Positions 1 to 9,859 of a stretch of 64,000 bases of DNA are shown one piece after another. The stretch lies in NCBI GenBank assembly GCA_022264855.1, contig JABYQU010000042.1:186001-250000 (forward strand), read 5' to 3'. Position 1 is the stretch's first letter, and every line of letters starts with the position of its first letter. Both the position numbers and the translations under genes were made by a program. This DNA comes from Lenzites betulinus (taxonomy: Eukaryota > Basidiomycota > Agaricomycetes > Polyporales > Polyporaceae). A model generated the notes under the pieces. It worked only from the letters and a program-made list of their open reading frames with translations. It was not told the DNA's origin and ran no database searches.

Positions 1-2
1 TG

Positions 3-1850
3 CAAGCTCAGCTTCAAGCCCGGTTCTGGCAGTACTTCGAGGAGCATAGTCGCTCCAAGGAGGGAGGGGACGCCGCGGAGAACGAGCGGCGTATAGCCGA
101 ACTGCAAGAGCAGTTGAAGGAGGCACGGCAGCTCGCAGATGAGCGTCGTGAGACGATGGAGCGGTACCGTCGCGAGCGCAACGACGAGCGCGAGCGGTAC
201 GATCTGCAAGACGAGAAGGATCGACTCCAGCAGCAGCTGGAGGATATGAAGAAACAACAGGAGTCTCGAGCAGAAACTGCTCGTTACCAACCTTACAGCC
301 GTCCCAACGAGGACAGGACGGTGCGGCGCGGGGATAGGCGCGAGGACATGTCGTCCCGCTTTCCCCCGCCAATATCAGCAGGGGACGTTCGTGGATTTGA
401 CATGTTCCGACAAGGATCGTCTACCACGACTCGGCCGACGCAGACGTCGCCCGAGACCCAAAGAATCGAGCCGCCGCGGGAAGAGCCGGCCCCGCACCCC
501 ATGGTCGACTACGACTTCTCGTCGGAAGACGAGGCTACGTTCGACGCCAAACGGGCGCGGCGTATTTCGAGTCGGCAAGTGATGCGGAACGCGCGTCGAG
601 GAGTACCAGCTCCTCCACGCCCGGGCACGATGACGTGGACAGGCACGACTGCCGCCTCTCATCAGTCGCTCATCCCCAACTGGCCCCACGACGAGTTAGC
701 CGCACCGGCGAACTCGGACCCCAAGCTCACCAACCATTGGTACGACTTCGTGCCAATGACTCAAGAGGAGGCCCGGCAAATCTTGGATGCCTCGCACACT
801 GACATGGGTCAGGCGCGGCATCGCATACAACATCTGCTGGCGCAGGTCAACGCCAACCCCGCACTGACCAGCGTGCGGGGATTACAAGTCTTGGTGAGCA
901 GCTGGCGGAACCCCGACCGAGCTGGTCCCTCGGGTGGCCCATCCAGTCGGACAGGTCCCACCGTAGACCAGCCCCACCCGGCTGCATATACGCCGCCGGG
1001 GTTAATCCCTACAAGCACGGCGCATCTGCCGATGCCCACCACCCGCAACGACCGCCCGATTGCAGGACGGCCGTATCGCTCCAAGCAGCAGCCGCACGTG
1101 AAGCTCGCGCAGCCACGGCTGGACTCCACCGCGAAGGAGCTTCGCGAGTGGATGAAGAACTACCCGTCGTCTCGTCCGTCGTGGATGACGGTCGCCCCCG
1201 ACGGTCGGCCGCAACTGGTCCACGTCGAGTTCCACCAGATGGGTCGCCGCGCTTTGACGCGCCGTGTAACCCCGTCTGAACGCGGACGGTGGCTCTCGCT
1301 GACGAACGTATTGTTCTCAGTGCCGGGCCTGTACCGTCACATCATTCTGACGGGACAGTACCCTGTCAGCCCCGAGAGCACCACGCAGGCATATCCCGGC
1401 AGCTTCGCAGAGGACGCGCTGTCCCTGTTTCACGTCGCACTCTGGTACGCCCGACTAGGCGTCACCATCGAGTGGGCAGACGAGCACCGCGACGCGGCCG
1501 CACGATCCCGCGCCTCTCGCGAAGGAATCACTCCCGGGGAACCTATCACGGCTCTCCCCGGCATACACTCTGTATCGGAGGTGGTCAATGTACCCCCTCC
1601 CCAATCCCTAAACATAGCGGCGACACCCACGTCGACCGCTACCAACGAGGCTCCGGCCGCTAACCCCGCTCCTCCCCCTCCAGCTCACGCGTCGAACGAC
1701 AACATGGAGGTCGAGGAGGGCGAGGCTGCGCCCACCACCACGGCCCCGGTCACCGAAATGGGTGACGCAGGGGCTCGTCAAGAGACTCAAGGAGAGCCGG
1801 GAGGCGATGCTCCCCCTCCTTACGACGATGCTACGTCCATGGCGTCGTGA
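3..1850 (+). CDS. Retroelement structural/accessory ORF, 5' end outside window
   Basis: The frame is open from base 3, so the true start lies before the window; the visible part is about 615 residues. The N-terminal third is a long charged coiled coil (Glu/Arg/Gln-rich, roughly bases 60-300). A Pro/Ser-rich linker follows, then a compact region around 730-900 with motif EEARQILDASHTDMGQARHR, then a Pro/Ala-rich acidic tail ending GGDAPPPYDDATSMAS. No cysteine knuckle, protease or reverse transcriptase motif is visible. It ends 343 bases before a 3' LTR, so it is the last ORF of an LTR element. It resembles gag-like or third-ORF proteins of basidiomycete gypsy elements. That family assignment is by recollection of motif style, not by a search, and whether pol precedes it cannot be seen. 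Confidence 0.6.
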   Translation, partial: QAQLQARFWQYFEEHSRSKEGGDAAENERRIAELQEQLKEARQLADERRETMERYRRERNDERERYDLQDEKDRLQQQLEDMKKQQESRAETARYQPYSRPNEDRTVRRGDRREDMSSRFPPPISAGDVRGFDMFRQGSSTTTRPTQTSPETQRIEPPREEPAPHPMVDYDFSSEDEATFDAKRARRISSRQVMRNARRGVPAPPRPGTMTWTGTTAASHQSLIPNWPHDELAAPANSDPKLTNHWYDFVPMTQEEARQILDASHTDMGQARHRIQHLLAQVNANPALTSVRGLQVLVSSWRNPDRAGPSGGPSSRTGPTVDQPHPAAYTPPGLIPTSTAHLPMPTTRNDRPIAGRPYRSKQQPHVKLAQPRLDSTAKELREWMKNYPSSRPSWMTVAPDGRPQLVHVEFHQMGRRALTRRVTPSERGRWLSLTNVLFSVPGLYRHIILTGQYPVSPESTTQAYPGSFAEDALSLFHVALWYARLGVTIEWADEHRDAAARSRASREGITPGEPITALPGIHSVSEVVNVPPPQSLNIAATPTSTATNEAPAANPAPPPPAHASNDNMEVEEGEAAPTTTAPVTEMGDAGARQETQGEPGGDAPPPYDDATSMAS

Positions 1851-2193
1851 ACCTATGTGGTTCACCGCCCATGATACTATCACCGCGCAGGTGCCTGCCC
1901 CACCTGCGTCGACTACTATTGGCTAATCAACAATCATAACCCCACCGAAATTGGTGGACGAGTATATTATCGGGCATGCCGCCTCTTACCGTCAGCCTCG
2001 TCGAGCACGGTTCGTACACCCAGACGCAGGGTCACCTATCGGTGACCCCTACCATGAACCGTCGGACGCCACGACGACTTCTGTGTATCATAGGCGTAAT
2101 GGCCACTGCTATTTGTGGCCCTCAAAAAATATATACTATTTATATTCTTTACTATACATCTGTAGACCTGGGATCAGGTCTAGTGGGGGAGAG
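1851..2193 (+). other. Retroelement 3' noncoding region with hairpins and polypurine tract
   Basis: Noncoding stretch between the ORF and the 3' LTR. It contains five perfect stem-loops: arms 1886-1893/1901-1908, 1942-1946/1953-1957, 2029-2036/2041-2048, 2101-2106/2115-2120 and 2164-2170/2175-2181. It ends in the purine tract GTGGGGGAGAG (2183-2193) directly abutting the LTR start. That is where a polypurine primer for plus-strand DNA synthesis is expected, and it fixes the element as plus-oriented. Confidence 0.7.
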
Positions 2194-2489
2194 TGTAAGG
2201 AGCGCGTATCCTGCGCTCCTACAGGATCCTTTAGTTGTGCGAAACGCACAACTAAAATATACGGAATCGGACCATACGTACACGCGCGCATATTAGCGCG
2301 CGGATAGCCGCATGTATGTAATGCCACCGCGTACGGTGTCCCGAGTATTCGGAACTCGGGCGCCTGGTGGAGGGTAAGTCCTTACTACCCTCCACCATCC
2401 CTACGAGTACGCCGAGCCCAAATACGAGCCCGGACCAGAGTACCCAAGGGATAGGAGCCCAGTAAGGCACCTACCCCGTCATTCTTACA
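2194..2489 (+). repeat. 3' LTR (296 bp) of the first LTR element
   Basis: Begins TGTAAG directly after the polypurine tract and ends CTTACA, giving a 6-bp terminal inverted repeat with the canonical TG...CA ends. It contains five more perfect hairpins (2198-2220, 2230-2256, 2283-2302, 2340-2360, 2366-2396). Immediately downstream the reading frame of a minus-strand transposase-like exon begins, so the LTR marks an insertion into coding sequence. The 5' LTR and 5' target duplication are outside the window. Confidence 0.8.
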
Positions 2490-3306
2490 CAGGGAGTGTT
2501 GTGTCTCTACGGCATTGGATGTCCGTGGTAGGGAGCGTGCATCTGCCTCGCTCATGGTCTTCTTCGCAGGAAAGATCATGCGTGCCACAAGTGGCTGCAC
2601 CCACCAGCTTATCCAGTTCTTGATGCGTGGAAACTCGAGGCGGAGTGTCTGAAGTGAAGCTTCAAAGTCTTCCTCCGTACCCACCGGCGAAAGCAGCTCG
2701 CGCAGAAGCTCCTCAAACATGTCGATAGTTTCGGGAGGGATAAGTGCACCATTCTTCTGCAGACGCTTAGCAGATCGCCAAAAGTGAATCTCGCATCCTT
2801 GGAGGAAAGCCGAGGCTTCCTGTACAAAGGCCCGTCGCTGTTCCAACTGCGCACTCGGACTGAGTTTGCTCCAATCCTTGAGTAGCGAGATCATGCTCTC
2901 AGCATACTCTTCAGCATGGGCCGCGCGCTGGGCAGCAGAGAAGTCCATGACCTTTATTTTGTCAGCTAGTGCATCAGGAACCTGTCATGTAGCCTAGTAA
3001 TCCGGTACTCACCGCCGACAGAAGTTTGGGCTCAAACCGGACTCCTGCTCCAGTGACAATAGAGGAGTTCAGCCGACGAAAGTGAGGGCGATGATCTTCA
3101 GTTCCTTGGCCATCAATCCAGGTGTACACCACCGGAACCCAGGCAGCCAGAACGGGGTGGAAAGCGCAAGTTGTGATGAGGAGACCGTCCTGGAAGTAGG
3201 AGTGATCCGAGTCTGTGACCCAGCCATTCCGCCCGCCACGTTCGGATGCATCATCTCTGAAAGCATCGAGCCAATCTCCGATTGACTGCTTCATGGCATC
3301 CTCCAT
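2490..3306 (-). pseudogene. MULE-like transposase domain, truncated by LTR insertion
   Basis: Two exons join in frame: 3306-3013 and 2951-2490, with a 61 bp intron (GTGAGT at 3012, AG at 2953-2952). Exon 1 carries SDHSYFQDGLLITTCAFHP followed by WVPVVYTWIDGQGTEDHRPH. This has the pattern of the central catalytic region of Mutator-type transposases: an Asp near a 'dG.LLTT' strand, then 'WVPV.YTW', then an HF motif. Exon 2 continues DFSAAQRAAHAEEYAES and ends SNAVETQHSL exactly at the LTR boundary, so the C-terminus has been cut off. Upstream of 3306 the frame cannot be followed, so the N-terminus is also missing or in unrecognised exons. The family assignment rests on motif memory; a related N-terminal half lies at 41476-42853. 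Confidence 0.55.
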
Positions 3307-3614
3307 GAACGGTGATACGCCCCGTGCCGAGCCAACGCCCGCGACCTACTCTTTTCGCGGTTTCCGCGAGTCCGAGGGCTTCGTGGTGCGGAGGACTCAT
3401 CGCAGCGCAGGGGGCCTTGCCCGTATGCGGACGGCTTATCGCGCGGTATTGCGAGGACATGGGCCGATCCGTGCGCGAGGGCTTGCGTTCCGTGGCGTCG
3501 GTCCGTACGGAGCGCGATGGTACGTTCCGCGTTCCGCGTTACGCGTTAGCGGCCGGCGCATCGTGGCCTCGATCCCCTTCGCGATGGACCTTCCGTAGAG
3601 ACTTTCTGATGACA
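3307..3614. other. GC-rich spacer, no gene recognised
   Basis: Between the transposase fragment and the left target duplication of the palindromic element. It has short internal similarity (CGTTCCGCGTTCCGCGTTACGCGTTAG-type iterations near 3520-3550). No convincing exon was found on either strand. Confidence 0.4.
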
Positions 3615-3621
3615 TCGGACG

Positions 3622-4977
3622 CACTTGTGGTTTCCCCCATTGTATTACAATGGGCCCACGTACCTGCTAAAACCTGTGTGTATTCAGTGGTCACCTGGAG
3701 TTATTGTTAATCTGGCCCCCAGGTGTTGTACAAAGCCATTAATGGTTGTTAAACTGTACAGTGTTGTTATTGATTGTTAAATAGAGCGCATTTATACAAT
3801 GGACCCTAGGATTGTCAAATGATGTTAATCATTGTTAAAAGCTGCTTTGGATGTTGTTAATGGTTGTAAAATGAGCCCTGAGATTGTTTAATATTGTTAA
3901 AGGCTGCTTGGGATGTTGTTAATGATTGTAAAATGAGTGCCTGCTTGTAGGTCCCTGTTTACCGCTTAATGGGCGCTTTTTTGGCTTCCTAATAGGGTAG
4001 GCATACCAAATGACCGCATTTGGGCGCTTTTTTGGCTTCCAAATGGGGCAGGGGCCTACTACCACCCCCTGGGGGCTCCCTTTTGGCCCCCCTGGGCGCA
4101 TTATTGCCCCAGTTTGTGCCCTATGTATATGTGGTGATTATGATACATACTAGGGTGTTCTGTAGGGGCCAAAAACCGACCAAAAGCAGTCAAAAATGCG
4201 AACCCAGGGCAGGGGTCAGCAGGTCCTGGTAGGTGCATGCAGCATATAATTGGTTCCTCTGGGCCCATTACATTTATCAATATATCATTTGAAAGCTATA
4301 GCTCAGGGCTTTCTGGGACAGCTATTTTCATAACCTACGATGCTGTATTGATGAAGATATGGCCTTTCGCATTTTCGCAAAAAGAAGCCATTTTGTTTTC
4401 CCAATAGCTCCTGATCCAGGGCACCTATAAATTCACCCAATACACCGTTGGATTTGTATTTAGCAGACCTTCAAAAAGAGCCTACTCTCAGGATATTCCA
4501 TCCACATGTATTCTGCCCCTCCTCCTGCCTCCCTGCCAATAGATCGCCCTTCAGGGCCCTCAGTTCCTGATAGATTCCCTTGAAAGCCTTTGCAATGTGT
4601 ACTGGCAATATATCCATACATATTTCTAGCTTGGCATGATTTAGAACAGCCTACCCCTTCCGTGCCCCCTTGCCGTACATTTGGTGCACTTCTAGCTTGT
4701 TTGCTCCATAATATTATACCCTGTGTAGATATGGCCCTGCTCTCTTTTGCATGTTGTCTGTGTATACTATAGCTACCAATAAATATGCTCAAAAGTGTTA
4801 TCGGACATCTGGATCTCTTATAGGCTCCTTATCAGTGGCCCACAGAGTAGCCCAATCTGTCGCATTTTGGGGGCATATTATTTAGATCAGACAGCACAGC
4901 TGTACTGGCATGGTATTCAGGATTACGTTGCACTAAACATCATGAGATTTGGTGGAGAAGTGACGGAGGTATGGAGG
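3622..4977 (+). repeat. Left arm of the palindromic element
   Basis: Inverted copy of 5077-6432. Within the arm, near 3840-3940, there are two degenerate direct repeats around the phrase GATGTTGTTAATGRTTGTAA, and GGGCGCTTTTTTGGCTTCC occurs twice (about 3970 and 4021). One visible substitution between the arms is CCCTAGG here versus CCCCAGG in the mirror. Confidence 0.88.
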
Positions 4978-5076
4978 GAACACCTCAAAACAGCCCTCTG
5001 ATGCAGTTGGTGAAGAATACATGAATGCACTGCTGTAAGCTGTGCTTGTGCATGTAGACCACCGTTTGGGATATTC

Positions 5077-6432
5077 TGCCCATACCTCTGTCACTTCTCC
5101 ACCAAATCTCATGATGTTTAGTGCAACGTAATCCTGAACACTATGCCAGTACAGGTGCGCTGTCTGATCTAAATAATATGCCCCCAAAATGCGACAGATT
5201 GGGCTACTCTGTGGGCCACTGATAAGGAGCCTATAAGAGATCCAGATGTCCGATAACACTTTTGAGCATATTTATTGGTAGCTATAGTATACACAGACAA
5301 CATGCAAAAGAGAGCAGGGCCATATCTACACAGGGTATAATATTATGGAGCAAACAAGCTAGAAGTGCACCAAATGTACGGCAAGGGGGCACGGAAGGGG
5401 TAGGCTGTTCTAAATCATGCCAAGCTAGAAATATGTATGGATATATTGCCAGTACACATTGCAAAGGCTTTCAAGGGAATCTATCAGGAACTGAGGGCCC
5501 TGAAGGGCGATCTATTGGCAGGGAGGCAGGAGGAGGGGCAGAATACATGTGGATGGAATATCCTGAGAGTAGGCTCTTTTTGAAGGTCTGCTAAATACAA
5601 ATCCAACGGTGTATTGGGTGAATTTATAGGTGCCCTGGATCAGGAGCTATTGGGAAAACAAAATGGCTTCTTTTTGCGAAAATGCGAAAGGCCATATCTT
5701 CATCAATACAGCATCGTAGGTTATGAAAATAGCTGTCCCAGAAAGCCCTGAGCTATAGCTTTCAAATGATATATTGATAAATGTAATGGGCCCAGAGGAA
5801 CCAATTATATGCTGCATGCACCTACCAGGACCTGCTGACCCCTGCCCTGGGTTCGCATTTTTGACTGCTTTTGGTCGGTTTTTGGCCCCTACAGAACACC
5901 CTAGTATGTATCATAATCACCACATATACATAGGGCACAAACTGGGGCAATAATGCGCCCAGGGGGGCCAAAAGGGAGCCCCCAGGGGGTGGTAGTAGGC
6001 CCCTGCCCCATTTGGAAGCCAAAAAAGCGCCCAAATGCGGTCATTTGGTATGCCTACCCTATTAGGAAGCCAAAAAAGCGCCCATTAAGCGGTAAACAGG
6101 GACCTACAAGCAGGCACTCATTTTACAATCATTAACAACATCCCAAGCAGCCTTTAACAATATTAAACAATCTCAGGGCTCATTTTACAACCATTAACAA
6201 CATCCAAAGCAGCTTTTAACAATGATTAACATCATTTGACAATCCTGGGGTCCATTGTATAAATGCGCTCTATTTAACAATCAATAACAACACTGTACAG
6301 TTTAACAACCATTAATGGCTTTGTACAACACCTGGGGGCCAGATTAACAATAACTCCAGGTGACCACTGAATACACACAGGTTTTAGCAGGTACGTGGGC
6401 CCATTGTAATACAATGGGGGAAGCCACAGGTG
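5077..6432 (-). repeat. Right arm of the palindromic element
   Basis: Inverted copy of 3622-4977. A 108-codon minus frame (5259-4936) starts in this arm, crosses the unique core and ends in the left arm. Its first 60 codons are shared with the plus frame at 4795-5001 because of the symmetry. It contains DYVALNIMRFGGEVTEVW, which I cannot assign to a family; it may be a relic of an ancestral transposase or chance. Confidence 0.85.
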
Positions 6433-6540
6433 TCGGACGTGCGGACTCTCCTTGTAAATACCTACGCCCTCGGGCCGTGACAATCGGACCCCCCTTGGCT
6501 CAGAATCTCACTTTCCCTCGAAGAACCCAGCGACGACCCT

Positions 6541-6600
6541 GCGAACAGCGAACTGCGAACTGCGAACCCTGCAAACTCTGCGAACTGCGAACCCCTGCGA
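6541..6600 (+). repeat. (GCGAACT)n heptamer microsatellite
   Basis: About seven imperfect tandem copies of GCGAACT/GCGAACC, followed by a looser TTTAGCG/TTGCG iteration to about 6640. Simple-sequence repeat; no function is evident. Confidence 0.75.
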
Positions 6601-6875
6601 TTTAGCGTTTAGCGTTGCGATTGCGTTACGAGTCTTCTGTGACGCCGACACCGGCTACGAAGCGACCCTCCTGCGTACTGCGGAAACGCCAGCTCAGCTG
6701 AGTCGTTGCACACCTTCCGCCTTACCGCTACCCCTCCCCTCCCTCCCTATAGTTTCAGTTAAGGAGATATATCCTTACTGGAGGAGTCTCCAGGAGGTGG
6801 ATACATCCTGGATATATCCACAGGCCCGCACATGCACTATTACATCAGCGCTAATTTTGTAATTGTCCAGTATAC

Positions 6876-6906
6876 TTCCGGGATATATCCTGGATATATC
6901 CCGGAA
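6876..6906. repeat. 31-bp palindrome built from GGATATATCC
   Basis: Perfect inverted repeat: arms 6876-6890 and 6892-6906 (TTCCGGGATATATCC and its complement) around a single T. A related GGATATATCC lies about 75 bp upstream (near 6813), and others lie 34 kb away near 41,230, so this may be the end of a small dispersed element. Confidence 0.7.
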
Positions 6907-8470
6907 ATACAGGCACAGAACGCTTACATAGCGCCCATACCCCGCGCGCGTGAATCGCTCGTGAGATCCCAATCTCAGATCGTCTTAGATCTGTATACCA
7001 CTACGGGATCTAGTACTAGTAGTACTTCAAGCTTTCGAACTGTACTAGTTCCCGTTATCCCCTCTTTCGCAAGTCAGCCGTTCATACTTGTCGGAAGTTC
7101 TGACAGTCTCCTACGCAGCTTCAACCTCTATGGGCAGCGATGAGCTACTTAGCAAATTGATTACACCAAGCCGGCTACCGTGGTGAGTATACAGACTGTG
7201 TCAGTCAAGTCCGAGCCTGCCCGTTCCTCAGGCTTCCGTTGTAAAGTAGATTCACTCGAAATTTATCCATATATCCCAAAGACAGGGACTTGGAGTAGTG
7301 CACAACGATAGCAGACTCAGGAGTCATTCAGAATACTTGAACGTCGATGTTCCACACCGCCGAATACATTGTCCGATCATGCACCGATGTAAGTCTGAGC
7401 TCCGAGTCTTCACACTTCCGGAAAATCTTTCCGCTTTCGAGATTCCCTGCCCAGGTGCACTGAGACTCCATGCCCTCATCCGTCCCTTCCTGAACCCGGA
7501 CGATCTATGATCGCAACGATAACATTAAAAAGCGAGGACCAGGTATGAGCGAAACCCGCGGAAATGTAGTGACATTCAGTTAGTGCCAATGAAACATGTG
7601 CTAACTTACAGGTGTTCCAAGTAGTTGTTAGACCCCCTAACGCTGGAAACTCCTCGCGGCGGGCGAGTTCATCGTGTACTCATGTATTCCCATGAAGTTG
7701 GCGGCCCGTTCATAATTTACGTTGCATTTCTTCAGTGCCGATTGTGTCAGGAGCATATGCAGCGGTCTGACCTACCGCTGCGAGTGTGCCGTGCCGTTGT
7801 ACCTCCTCTAGCCCCCCACCGCCCCCGCTGTCCGGCACTCTCTTCAGGGCTCCGGCGATGGACGTTCCTCCCAGTCACGGCTGCTTCCTGTGCTGCAGGT
7901 GTAGGACCTGTGGCGGTCGTGCTTGCGCCCGCCGCAATCGTTTCATTCGGTCCCTCCTAGTCAGTGGACGACGCTTTCGGCTGACATGAGGCCCTCCCGC
8001 AGAGGATTCCCCAGCATGCCCTCCGCGATCACCACCCACAGGCGGTTCTTGATGATGCTCCCGCGGGCTGTACGATGTGAAGACGGTCGCGCAAAGCAAA
8101 CCGCATGGAGCATAATGCGGGGTAGCCCCGCGTACATCTACGAGTTCTGTTGTTATATTACACCACAATATAGTCACATTTAAGAGAAATTCGCCCGTAG
8201 ACTCTGTATCGGACACGAACGAGAGGTAGTGTACGTACTGTACACTCTATTCCGGAACGGTGTTATGTTCACAAGATATCGATAGTACCCCCCTCTTCAG
8301 ACTTGGCGAAAGGTCGCCGCACTCCACCCAAGAAGCCGAGTCATCTTCCTTTTCATCCTAAAAGCGGGCTGTAAGTACGAACAGCACTAGGCGGTCTCGA
8401 TACATACCCGTTTTGTTTGCCGCCGGTTAGTACACCGTCGTGCGGCTGGGTAAACTGGCATTAGCAAGTA

Positions 8471-8792
8471 TCACAGGCCGCGTATAAACCGTCTACATAC
8501 TTCGTGGCAGCGCATGCTAGTATGTGCGAGTGCAAATGTTCGCTTGGATCCTGTTTGACAGGTCATTTTGAAGCCGAGGTGCTGCATGGCCTTGAAAGGG
8601 ATTAGAATTGGTCCTAGAAGCAATAGAACGCCGACTTACCCGGACAAAATCGTCCCAACGAATATCTACCCGATCTCCCTTCGTTATGTTGTAGATAGAA
8701 GCAAAAACCTGACGAGGTCAGCGCGTTAGATCCTCGCCAAGAGATCAGCTCACCGCATAATGCTTAGTCTTCAAATCGAAGACAGTCGCCAT
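8471..8792 (-). pseudogene. Small HicA-like domain remnant of a repeat-associated fungal protein
   Basis: Three minus-strand exons splice in frame to 75 codons: 8792-8754, 8708-8640 and 8590-8471. The introns are 45 and 49 bp with GTGAGC/CAG and GTAAGT/AAG borders. The middle of the protein reads GDRVDIRWDDFVRAMQHLGF and then has a GS dipeptide. That order (W-x-DF, AM..LGF, GS, aromatic strand) is the layout of the C-terminal domain of large basidiomycete hypothetical proteins that I associate with the HicA (dsRBD-like) fold. The expected downstream His-rich strand after GS is not preserved, and the protein stops early. Upstream coding would lie where the LTR element inserted (8877 onward), so this is probably a cut-off 3' end rather than a complete gene. 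Confidence 0.45.
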
Positions 8793-8876
8793 AGGAGAGC
8801 CTGGCAGGCACTGGGTGCGAGACGCGTGTTGTCCGAGTATCTACAACGAGACCTGCTGTGAAGCAGGATATGCCGG

Positions 8877-9748
8877 TGATACGGTAAGAGGTGCTCTGAC
8901 GGCCGATAGCCGAGGGGTAGAGGACGTCTAGGTGTGTGATGAAGGGGAGTAAGGTCTCGAGCTCCCTAGGTTCACTGGTAGGCCGGTCCGTATACTGTTC
9001 GCGCGCGAGCAGGAGGGAGGTTTCTCGCGCACCGGGTGGGAGCGCGCGCGGACTCGCGCTGTAGAGGGGGCGCGCGCGGAGGTAAACTCAGTAACGCAAC
9101 GCGCGCAGGAATAACGCAACGCTCGCAGTCAGCCGCGGGGCTTCGCAACGCAGTACGCACGCAGTAAAACGCAGGAGGAACGGAATAGACGCAATATACG
9201 CAACTGACGGTACGCTGTCACAGCGGAGAGGTCTCCAGTCGTCCTGCCTTGAAGGGGAAGCTGTTGCACGTTGAGAAGCGCGAGGGACACGTTCCCAGCA
9301 GTTGAGAGAGTGAGGGGTGGATTGTCTGGGGGGTTCGAATGCCCCGAAATGACTATGTACAAGAATGCCCGCAGGCTGAATCAAAAACACGTGCTACCAC
9401 ACGGAAGATAAGCGGAAACCGGGCCCGGGATGCCTCGCGCGCCGGGCGCACTCGCCGCGCGCGATCCGACTCTTCGCGCGCCTCGTGCGCGCGCCACTGA
9501 TGCGCCCAGCGGACCCGCGCGCGCGAGCAGCTAGGGCAGAGGGCTCTGGATAGCGACAGGCATCGCGCGCGCCGTGGTGAAGTGCCCCGCGCGCATCTTG
9601 ACCTTGCGCGCGATGGGCTACGCGCACTGCGCGCGCGACGTAGGGGGTGCCGAAGTGTGCGGTGGGCTCTGCGCGCGCTGTGGTTGGCGTGCGCGCGCAA
9701 GGGTGGAGAAGGAGGGTTTCTGGCCTGGAACGCCTGTGAAGCGTATCA
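8877..9748 (-). repeat. 3' LTR (in element orientation), 872 bp
   Basis: Same sequence as 13481-14352. It is very rich in CGCGCG runs in its right half. Short ORFs of 60-115 codons within it are identical in both copies and have no recognisable domain; I treat them as incidental. Confidence 0.92.
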
Positions 9749-9760
9749 TCTCCCCCCCAC
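9749..9760 (-). other. Polypurine tract
   Basis: On the minus strand GTGGGGGGGAGA immediately precedes the LTR start TGATACG. It matches in form and position the tract at 2183-2193 of the first element, and with the primer-binding side at 13477 it sets the element's orientation. Confidence 0.75.
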
Positions 9761-9812
9761 TAAAATCTTGACCGCCCCGGTCAACGCGATCGATGCCGGA
9801 GGTCCTTGGAAG

Positions 9813-9819
9813 TATAAAG
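9813..9819 (+). promoter_or_regulatory. TATA box of the antisense cargo
   Basis: TATAAAG lies 41 bases before the first cargo ATG, on the plus strand and outside the LTR. The cargo genes therefore appear to have their own promoter, transcribed against the retroelement genome. Confidence 0.55.
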
Positions 9820-9859
9820 GCGGGTGGGGTATAGGATAGAGGCCGACCCTGCCGCCACC

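Larger units (their letters stand above)
3622..6432. mobile_element. Palindromic (foldback) DNA transposon with 7-bp target duplication
   Basis: A 2,811 bp element made of two arms of about 1,356 bp in inverted orientation around a unique core of about 100 bp (roughly 4978-5076). Positions mirror each other with a constant sum of 10,054 wherever checked, so the arms carry substitutions but I saw no indels. The ends read CACTTGTGGTTTCCCCCATT (left) and, on the reverse strand, CACCTGTGGCTTCCCCCATT (right). Both are flanked by TCGGACG (3615-3621 and 6433-6439), a target-site duplication. Just inside each end is a 19-bp perfect hairpin (3636-3654 and its mirror 6400-6418). The arms hold only short mirrored ORFs (60-110 codons) with no recognised domain, so it looks non-autonomous. 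The superfamily is not assignable from the ends. Confidence 0.88.
6440..8470. other. 2 kb without a recognisable gene
   Basis: Scattered splice-like GTGAGT/GTAAGT signals occur (7183, 7389 area), but no exon chain with family-like protein could be assembled. It contains a heptamer microrepeat (6541-6600) and ATATCC palindromes (6765-6906). The 7,600-8,220 part has only short competing ORFs on both strands. Confidence 0.4.

Noticed and set aside
4460..5594. Mirrored 110-codon ORFs in both arms of the palindrome
   Set aside because: Duplicated only because of the palindrome, with no recognisable domain; not counted as genes.
8928..9771. ORFs of 60-115 codons repeated at 13532-14393
   Set aside because: They lie wholly in the LTRs and are Arg/Ala-rich products of CGCGCG runs.
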